Origin: Luidia sarsii | Taxonomy: Eukaryota; Echinodermata; Asteroidea; Paxillosida; Luidiidae | DNA: 64,000 bases | Assembly: GCA_949987565.1 (NCBI GenBank) | Contig: OX465114.1 | Location: forward strand, 7,718,933-7,782,932 | Direction: 5' to 3' | In this document: positions 56,029 through 64,000 of the stretch, piece after piece | How the letters are laid out: each line of letters begins with the position of its first letter | Numbering within the stretch: position 1 is the stretch's first letter | Made by a program: the position numbers and the translations under genes | Notes under the pieces: model-generated | Seen by the model: only the letters and a program-made list of their open reading frames with translations | What the model was told of the DNA's origin: nothing | Databases searched by the model: none

Positions 56029-57742
56029 ATGCTAGCTTGGGTGGCACCAATCTTACAAATTAAAATTAAAAAACGGGTTTTTTTTACTTGCATATTTATC
56101 TTCGGGATCAGTGACGTAGCCAAATCAAAATGCTAGTGAGATATATGGTTTGGTTTCTATATCGAAAGACAATACTAAAATAATTGAATATTGAGCGCAA
56201 ATAAGCTTAAATCCTAATGACAAATTATAAGGAGCTTTGCACGATTTCTAAGTGGCGTCTAATTTGCCATGTTTTGCGAATGCAAATATTGGTGAAAAGT
56301 GGACACTCATTCATTGTTCTGAGATAGGATTGACACAAAATTTGATTGTTAATACAAAAAGTGACAGATGGACTGGAGATCTCTGCCAAATTAAAGAGTT
56401 TGAAAATAGTTTGAAAAAGAAAGAAAATATAGTCCTCTTAAAAGATTTGTTTCATTAATTTTAAATTTTGATATTGAAAGTGGACAGTCATTGTTCTGTG
56501 ATTGGATTGAAATATAATTTGATTGGAAATACCAAACAATTAGAGGTTCTTAGAGATTGATGCCTTAGATAAATATGCCTTCATTAATTTTTAATTGTAT
56601 TACTCTCACTTGCTAAAATTCCCAATTGTAAACAATATAAAAGCCGAAGAGAATTGGAGTGTTATATAGGTTCTTGTAGAAGCGTAAACCAAAGCCGTTC
56701 GATGAAAGAATATGTTCCATGCAATCAGCACTAAAGGATGGCAGTGGACTTGTGAGTTTCAAGGCGCTCTGAAAGAGTCTCTTGCTTGCCATGAGCTGCC
56801 GTGCATTGCGGACGTAAACAATTGTGAACAGTTTTCATGCCAACACCTGTATTTGCTTGACTAATATCAAGGCGTAGTTTGAAGCTGGTCTGATGTGTGT
56901 ACCAACAAACTTCAAAAGCCACTACGCGATTTGTTCACCATGCATTCTAACGGCTAGGATACAGTTTCTCGTCGATTGTATTATAAAAAATATGGCAGTT
57001 TAATAACAGCCTTCCCACCTAGAGCTGGTGCGTGGCAATGGATAATTATATTTGAATTTGTGGGGAAAATAATTTGATTATTTTATACTTGGTGAATTGC
57101 CTGATATGAAATAATGCAAAACGACAGTCAATTTGAGTGTCACCAAGGGTCCATTGAAGCTTAACACCACACGCGTTAAATGATCAAAACCTCCTTGGAG
57201 TCGGCAGTAATGGACGTTAGTAAAGTGGTTAATTTCCAGGCGCTATGAACGAGACTCTTGTTTCTCATCATCAGCTGACGTGCATCGTGGATGAAAATAT
57301 CAATTAGTGAAACGTTTCCATGCCAACACCTTAATTTGATTCCTCCCTTATGTGCGTACACATAAAAATTACAGGAGCCAGCCTGAGCCGGGTTCTTCAG
57401 GGATACCAACGACAAGGATACCAGTTACTAGTCTGCTCCATTAATAAACTAGCAGTGCAATATAAGTTTCCATACATAGAACATGTAGGGCAAGAAAATA
57501 CATATTTTCGTGTGGATTTACGAGGAACCGTACAAAAGGGATAACATCGACCTCACTTCAACCTATATAGTCGACGGAACTGTATATGAAACACGAGTCA
57601 GTTCGGATGTAGACGATGTTTGCACTATCGCATTACGTCATATTATTGAAATAAGAATAATAACAACTTCGGGATAAATAGGTTTGCGGAGACACCATGT
57701 AAATTCTCTTTTGTGAGTAAGTGTGGTTCTGAAAAGAACCGG

Positions 57743-57786
57743 AGGAACTCGACGTTTCGAACAGTATACTCTGCTCGTCTTCAGGA
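57743..57786 (-). ncRNA. Hammerhead-like motif, left arm of Penelope-like element
   Basis: On the minus strand: CTGAAGA, a seven-bp stem (CGAGCAG/CTGTTCG) with loop AGTATA, then GAAAC and GTC. This is the minimal hammerhead layout known from Penelope-like terminal repeats, but with CTGAAGA where the catalytic core normally has CTGATGA. Confidence 0.55.
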
Positions 57787-57986
57787 GAATGCTGGATTCC
57801 AACTGGGAGTGGGGCTTATGTAGTGTGGAGAGGGATCCTGGTGAGGGTGAAGGCGGGAAATGTAAAGGCGGGAACAAGGGATGCTGCACAGGATCCTAGT
57901 TTTGGGTGTACTGTGTGTGTGTTCACTCATGTGTGTCATAAGTGGTGGACTGCTAGGGGAGTGAACAACTGTAACCGAGGGGGAAA

Positions 57987-58538
57987 CTAGTGGGAGGGGG
58001 GCCTAGTTGTCCTAGGGTATAGGCGACCCAGCAGACCGGGGGGGTTGAGGATAGGGCGCCAGATGTCGCTGATGTTAACACCTATGTCTTGGGGGACAGT
58101 GTTATGCCGGTGTATCTCGATGGCTTCCCTGATGCGACGTGGGTACCAATGCTGGATGCTGGTGATGAGTTTGGCTTGGTCCCAGTGGATGGTGTCGTCT
58201 TCAGTGTAGGAGTGCTTGACAATCGAGGACTTGTCAAGATCTCCTTTCCTGCCATGGACTCGGTGTTCTTTGAGTCTGGTAGGGAGGTCCCTTCCAGTTT
58301 CGCCGATGTACACTTTGCCACATTGGCACGGGATGTTGTAAACACCTGGTCTGCGGTGGGGGTCTTGGCGGTCCTTGTGTGAAGTCAGTAGGTGTTGTAT
58401 CTTCAGGGGGGTTGTGTGAAACACCCGAATGCCGTGCTTGAGGAGGATACGTTGGATGTGGTGGGAGGTAGTACCGAAGTAGGGGAGAGGGATGGAACTA
58501 GGGGCCCTATTAGGTTGGCTTTGGGTATAGGTGACCCT
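57987..58538 (-). pseudogene. Penelope-like GIY-YIG endonuclease domain
   Basis: It contains PYFGTTSHHIQRILLKHGIR, then RPGVYNIPCQCGKVYIGETG and LPTRLKEH. This is the GIY-YIG nuclease core (GVY/YIG with Arg in the following helix) preceded by the Cys-rich linker (IPCQC) typical of Penelope-like elements. Histidine and glutamate-rich helices follow (KHSYTEDD, WYPRRIREAIEIHRH), which should hold the catalytic Glu. It is in the same frame as the reverse transcriptase remnant upstream, separated only by one TAA (58539-58541). Confidence 0.85.
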
Positions 58539-58880
58539 TTAGCCGGGGGTAGGTCTAGGGTCTTGTGTGGAGATCTGGGTTGGGTTGTAGCCATTGCACT
58601 CCATCGCTGTGTGATGGAGTTCTTGGGGCAGGTGTTCAGCGTCACAGATGTTGTAGGCCCTCCTCACAAGGGTCCGGTTGACGAAGGACTTGATCTTGTG
58701 GTGGTGGAAGGAAGTGCTGTGCAGGTACCTGTCCGTGTGCGTGGGCTTGCGGTATACACTGCGGGAAAGGGTTCCGTCCTCCTGTCTGAACACCTCAACG
58801 TCAAGAAAAGAAATGCTGCCATTGCTTTTTTTGTTCCATTGTGAATTGGATGTTGCTGTTGCTGTTGCTGTCACCCTCCA
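58539..58880 (-). pseudogene. Penelope-like reverse transcriptase C-terminal remnant
   Basis: It reads SISFLDVEVFRQEDGTLSRS, VYRKPTHTDRYLH, then FVNRTLVRRAYNICD. This is the end of the Penelope-like RT/thumb region. The catalytic palm is missing (5' truncation at the inverted arm). A single in-frame TAA separates it from the endonuclease. Confidence 0.85.
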
Positions 58881-58947
58881 TTGAGCTAATCCCCTCACCA
58901 GGATCCCTCTCCACACTACATAAGCCCTACTCCCAGTTGGAATCCAG

Positions 58948-58990
58948 CATTCTCCTGAAGACGAGCAGAGTATACTGTTCGAAACGCCGA
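58948..58990 (+). ncRNA. Hammerhead-like motif, right arm of Penelope-like element (mutated triplet)
   Basis: Same hairpin as the left arm, but the triplet after GAAAC is GCC instead of GTC, which would abolish cleavage at the expected site. Confidence 0.5.
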
Positions 58991-59219
58991 GTTCCTCCGG
59001 TTCTTTTCAGAACCACACTTACTCACAAAAGAGAATTTACATGTTGTCTCCGCAAACCTATTTATCCTGATATTCTCACCATGCAAACCTTCAAATCTCA
59101 ATAACAACTTCCTTCTGATATGCAATATACAAAGTCATTTAGTCAAGACTCGTCTATGAAACTTGTCTTGCCGACATGGTCCACCAAGTCAGGACAACCA
59201 GGCTGTTTGCCACACATGC

Positions 59220-59360
59220 ACTTTCTCTCTCCCAAGATGTAGAACAAAGATAACATACAAGAACAGCTCCTTCTCGCGTTATGCCTCTCTCTGGAATTCC
59301 CTTCCCTTCCACATTTCCTACTTCCGTATAATCTGGCCCTTTTAAAGAGTATTGTCAATT
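59220..59360 (+). pseudogene. LINE reverse transcriptase C-terminal remnant (segment B copy)
   Basis: Segment B counterpart of 8281-8430, again reading NSSFSRYASLWNSLPF. It lies immediately right of the Penelope-like insertion. Confidence 0.45.
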
Positions 59361-62300
59361 CCTTCCTCCAGCCTTCCTTCTCTGTTCACACCTAGCCATT
59401 AATATTGAGTTGTTTTATAGCAAATGTGTATAAATAAATGAAAACCTAAAACGTAATGGCCCAATATTACATATCAGAAACAAAAACGAAAATATTATTA
59501 CATTAACATGATATAGGCTTGCATGGAAAATAACGCATATAGAAGTTTCTTCAAAACAGTTGAGTAATTTTGCCTTGAATTTTCCCAGCTGCAAACAATG
59601 CAAAGTGGCAGGGAATTGAAGAGTTCCGAAGGGTGTGGTAAAAAGTAATCACAAAACTGTTAGCTCAAAACAGTGTGTCAGTAGTCGGCAGTAATGGACG
59701 TCAGCTGAGTGGTAATTGTCCAGGCGCTTTGAACGAGTCTCTTCTTTGTCATCAGCTGACGTGCGTCGTGGATGGAAATACCAATTAGTGAAACGTCCCC
59801 TTGCCAGCACCTTAATTAGATTAACCACCACCAAGGGTGGACAGTCAGTTAAGGGAGTTTCATGCTGTTCTGGTGTTCGTACATGTAACGTACATATGTA
59901 GATGTGGGTTGTATGCGTCAAGTTGGAGGGGAGGGGCAGAACGCAGAATGGAAAACCCACAGTCTCTTATCTAGACCGGTTCGGGGTTGCTTTATTTATT
60001 CGGGATATTCGTACGGCGTGACCAGGCCAGCAGCGTGGACCCAGGAAAGCAGTGTTGCGTTAAAAGCAGAGAACCAGCACGCAATAATAAGCACATGTGG
60101 ACTTACATACGATTTTCAAACATAATAATTAATGGGATCATTCCATCTTCATCTGAGTTCCATATGTCTCCGAGCATGTTCAAAACGGGTAATGCCGGTG
60201 ATTATCTCAGACTATAGTCACACATGCAGTGACCTTTGGCCGCTACTCCATTACAACATACATACGTCATAACCCTAAGTGTACATTAAAATCATAAGTC
60301 CATAAATTACATATAGGCATTCGTGAGCACAGTTATAAAGAGTACCTAGGCAGATTATTTTGCAAACATGCCGGTTCCATATTGGATGCTTCCTACATGG
60401 TATGCATTCGACTGCCACATTAACCCCGAAGAAAATCCCCCTGCCTCAATTTTCCCTAATTGAATTCAAATACCCTCATTGGATGCAACACATCTAGGAT
60501 GAATCCTATTTCGACGATTTGAAACTGTATAAAGAACAATTGACGCGCCCTATATGCAAATATGCAGTAGGTCTGTAATACGAGCAGTGTTCTGATATAT
60601 AGTTAGGTTTAGGTCAATGATATTGATACCGACGGCGTTCTTGTGAAAATGAGATTACTCCATATACAAGTCTATACAACCACCGGAAGAGGACAGGGTT
60701 CAATTTCTTGTCTGAGGATGGAGAAGTAATGCCGGTCTTTGCTTTGAGATTTCAGGCACAGATAAAAATAGATGTGGGAAATCGTTGAAATAGGCACCGG
60801 GATCACACAAACTGGATGCAGTTTTTTACAATTCAAGTCAAACATATCACTGGAAAACTGACTGGGAACTGTTGAACAATTTGAAAAAATTGAAGTAATG
60901 GATGTCAGTGGACTGGTGAGTTTAATGGCGCTCTGAACGAGTCTCTTGCTTGTCATTAGCTGCCGTACATCATGGACGTAAACAATTGTGAAACGTTTTC
61001 ATGCAAACGCCTTAATTTGCTTGGCCGACATCAAGGCATCATGCTACCCCGATGTGTGTACCAATATGCGTTTTGTTCATTATGTATAACAAAGACAAAG
61101 ATACCAGGTCCTTTTCTCTTGTATTAATAAAATGGTGGTTTATTATAGCCTTCCTACCTAGAGCAGGTAGCCCAAGATAATAATATCATTACTCGTGAAT
61201 TTACGAAGAACTGTGAGGAAAGAGATAATTCAATTACTTTCACTTGTTAAATTTCCCCATACGATATAATGCAAAGCGACAGGGAATTGGAGTGTCACCA
61301 AGGCTCATTTGAAGCGTAACAATAAAGGCGTTGAATATAAAAACACATTATGAAGCCAACAGTAAAGGCGTCATTGGAGTGGTACATTTCCAGTCACTTT
61401 GAACTGCCGTGCAACGCGGTTGTAAATACCAATTAGTGATACGTTTCCATGCCAACACCTTAATTTTATTCTGCCCTGATGTTTGTGCAGATATACACAT
61501 TGCAGGAAGCCAGCCTGACGAGCTTGGTTCTTTAGGGATACCAACGAAAAGGATACCAGTTAACATTCTGTTTCATCAATAAACAAGCAATGCAATTTAA
61601 CTTGTCTTACTTATATCAGGTAGGCCTAGATAATACATTTTCTGTTGTTTTACGAGGAAACATAAGAAAGGGATACATCAACCCCACGTCAATCTATATT
61701 GGCAACGAAAATGTATGAAACACCCGTCAGTTCGGATCTAGACGATTTTTACACTGCTGCATTATGTTATATTATCGAAAGAAAAATAATCCTTGTATGC
61801 GTACACTGTCAAAAAGGCAAGCCTGTGCTAGACTCTTTCCGGACACCGGCGACAAACTACCTACCATCGACTCGTCTATGTAACTGGTCTTGCCGATATG
61901 GTCCAACCAGTCAGGACATTGAAGCGAGCAACAAGGCTGTTTGCCTCCTTCCACACATACACTCTCTTTCTCCTATAAGGTGTAGAGCAAAGAAGTATCA
62001 GAACAGTTTCACCTCGCGTTCTGTCTCTATATGGAATTTCCTTTGCTCGTAATGTTCCCATTTGTGTATGAGGTTGCATCTTTTAAGATAGTGTCAATTC
62101 CTTCCCCCAGCCTTCCTGAGTTTCTCCCTATTTCCTTCGTTCCTTAACCCTTAACATTTTGTGGCTTTGTTATGGGTGAACATGACTTGTATACCATCCT
62201 ACATTTTATTTACACCCGATATTATCTCTAAAGAAATGTGAATGCACGGACGCTTAGAAATTGTCAAAATGATATGGGTTTGTATAAAACCGAACAAAAT

Positions 62301-64000
62301 GGAAGCAACGATAAAGCGGGCCTTCATTAATGTCTAATTGATATACTTTCAATTGCTGAATTTCCCAATTGTGGACGACGCAAAGTGGCAGGGAATTGGA
62401 GATAATAGGATATGGTGAGACGTAATAACAAAACTGTTCAATGAAATATAGTGTGTCATGCAGTCTGCAGTAATGGACGTCAGTTGAGTGGCAAATTTCC
62501 AGGTGCTTCGAACGAGTCTCTTGTTTGTCATCATCAGCTGACGTGCATCGTGGAAGCAAATACCAATTAGTGAAACGTCCCCTTGCCAGCATCTTAATTA
62601 GATTTACCACCACCAAGGTTGGAATGTCAGTTAAGGGAGTGTCATGCTGTTTTGGTGTGGGTACATGTAACGAACCTGGGGACAATGCATGATAATATGT
62701 AGATGGGGGTTGTATTCGTCAAGTTGGAGGGGAGGGGCAGAACACAGAATGGAAAACCCACAGTCTCTAATCTAGACCAGTTCGGGGTTGCTTTATTTAT
62801 TCTGGATATTCGTACGGCGTGACCAGCCCTGCAGGGTGTAAACAGCAGTGTTACGTTATTAGAAGAGAACTAGAAAGCCATAATGAGTACATGTGAAATT
62901 GAATAAGATTCCCTAAACAATAAATTTATTCGATTTACCCTGAAGAAAATCACGTGACCTCCATTTTCCCTAATTGGATGCAGCATATAATGCTGGGATG
63001 AATCCCATTTCAACGATAAAAAGGCCCCCTTATACACAAATAAAGAACGAGCTATCGAAGCGGAGAATGGGGTAGACTTTGTCGAAGAAGCTCAGCGACC
63101 ACTATCAGGCCTGCCCTTGTAATTTAAGTATAGGAGTACATTTCAAAGAAAAAGTGCATTTTTGTTTTATGATATCAGAATAATATTACATATAAGTTGA
63201 ACCGCAAAGCGTTGAAAACCCCATGATTTTACCATATAACGTAATATTTTCAATATGCATGATTCACTGTGCTATTACCATTGCAACCGTACGTGCGTAG
63301 CTCACGCAACTTCAATGTACTCAATATCCAAATGATTATGGCCGATGCTTGACTACGTGTCTTTTTAGTATACAACCCTGTATGCAATACACGCATGCCG
63401 TCGTGATACGTCCTTTATTTCGAGATCGACAGTGGTCCAATATATTTGCGATTCGACGGGACGTAACAAGCATTTCCGAAAGAGGCTTAAAATTCGTTAT
63501 ACCTCATGTACCAAAGCAATATAAGATAAACGAACGTAGTGTGAGTGTTAGACTGGTGACGTTTCACGGAAGGGTAGAACAAATGTATGTTGGGACACAG
63601 TTTTCCTAGAGCAGTGCGACATATCTACACTGAGGCGGACAGGCTTAGCCAGGTAAAATGTCTCCTAAGCAAAAAAATGTATATGACCACAACCGGGTAA
63701 ATGTATTCGGGCAGATTTAGAGAGAACATATTTAAACAATTGCACCTGTTCAAATGGTCGCATACGAAGGCAAATCCTCCATAGCTCAACATCCAGAGCA
63801 CTGTCTTTAACGCGGATTTATTTGAAAGATTTAATTCAATATTCAGTGGAGCCTCAATGTGTCAAAATCTTGCTCTAGTTGCTGCCAAGGCTAACGAAGG
63901 ATGGCGGACAAAGTTGCACCCTCTGCATCAGCCTGCAAGACTGACCAACTCCCACATACCCAGCAAGAAATGAAGAGAGGTTCCTCATATCAGAGCAACG

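Larger units (their letters stand above)
57659..59111 (-). mobile_element. 5'-truncated Penelope-like retroelement with inverted terminal arms and 12-bp target-site duplication
   Basis: The direct repeat AATAACAACTTC lies at 57659-57670 and 59100-59111. Segment A has a single, slightly shorter copy (around 8168), i.e. the empty site. Inverted arms of about 174 bp (57672-57845 and 58894-59067) flank a minus-strand coding remnant. That remnant is the end of a reverse transcriptase followed by a GIY-YIG endonuclease, the Penelope-like order. The right end has about 30 extra bases beyond the arm. Confidence 0.85.
55360..64000. repeat. Segment B of large duplication (partner 4.69-13.11 kb)
   Basis: Direct-order partner of segment A. 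It lacks the 1.18-kb stretch after 'cacttcaaatttt' (55559) and carries a Penelope-like insertion at 57671-59099. The tandem 2.77-kb block, the LINE remnants and the module copies all follow in the same order. It runs off the right edge of the window. Confidence 0.95.

Noticed and set aside
58089..58844. Plus-strand frames across the Penelope-like element
   Set aside because: They are antisense shadows of the minus-strand reverse transcriptase and GIY-YIG remnants.

Overview
Eukaryotic (animal) genomic DNA. It has small phase-1 exons far apart, GT-AG introns, SINEs, LINE and Penelope-like retroelements, and very large intronic minisatellites. Two secreted-protein genes can be rebuilt exon by exon on the minus strand: an apextrin-type (ApeC) gene and an F-type-lectin/PAN gene. 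ApeC with F-type lectin and PAN modules, plus minisatellite-rich introns, suggests a marine invertebrate. Amphioxus (Branchiostoma) is my best guess; an echinoderm, hemichordate or mollusc is not excluded. No bacterial features, CRISPR arrays or rRNA genes were seen.

Layout: 1-540, dispersed repeat and a tRNA-derived SINE. 541-4700, minisatellite array A (about 21-bp unit). 4.69-13.1 kb, segment A of a large duplication. It carries a signal-peptide first exon (6128-6320) and an internally tandem 2.77-kb block. 13.1-20.1 kb, mostly unannotatable AT-rich DNA with one orphan signal-peptide exon (16187-16325) and a long diverged repeat (17.8-19.75 kb). 20197-22702, complete five-exon lectin-PAN gene. 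22.75-24.6 kb, an element with long inverted repeats beside that gene's start. 26.2-27.06 kb, decayed Penelope-like reverse transcriptase. 28.2-28.5 kb, inverted SINE pair. 29.5-31.46 kb, second copy of the diverged repeat. 31.4-31.8 kb, LINE fragment. 32877-55809, the ApeC gene. Its introns hold a THAP-domain fragment, a broken zinc-finger gene between inverted hammerhead-like motifs, repeated intron modules and the 9.6-kb minisatellite array B. 55.36-64.0 kb, segment B of the duplication, with a Penelope-like insertion absent from segment A.

How the genes fit together: both are predicted secreted recognition proteins. The ApeC gene joins a 64-codon signal exon, two duplicated Thr-rich stalk exons and two ApeC exons in one uninterrupted 333-codon frame with every junction in phase 1. 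Segment A carries a second copy of the signal exon that differs only at synonymous sites, so a paralogous or allelic ApeC gene probably continues off the left edge. Because duplication A/B diverges by only a few percent, a heterozygous-haplotype assembly artefact must be separated from a true tandem duplication.
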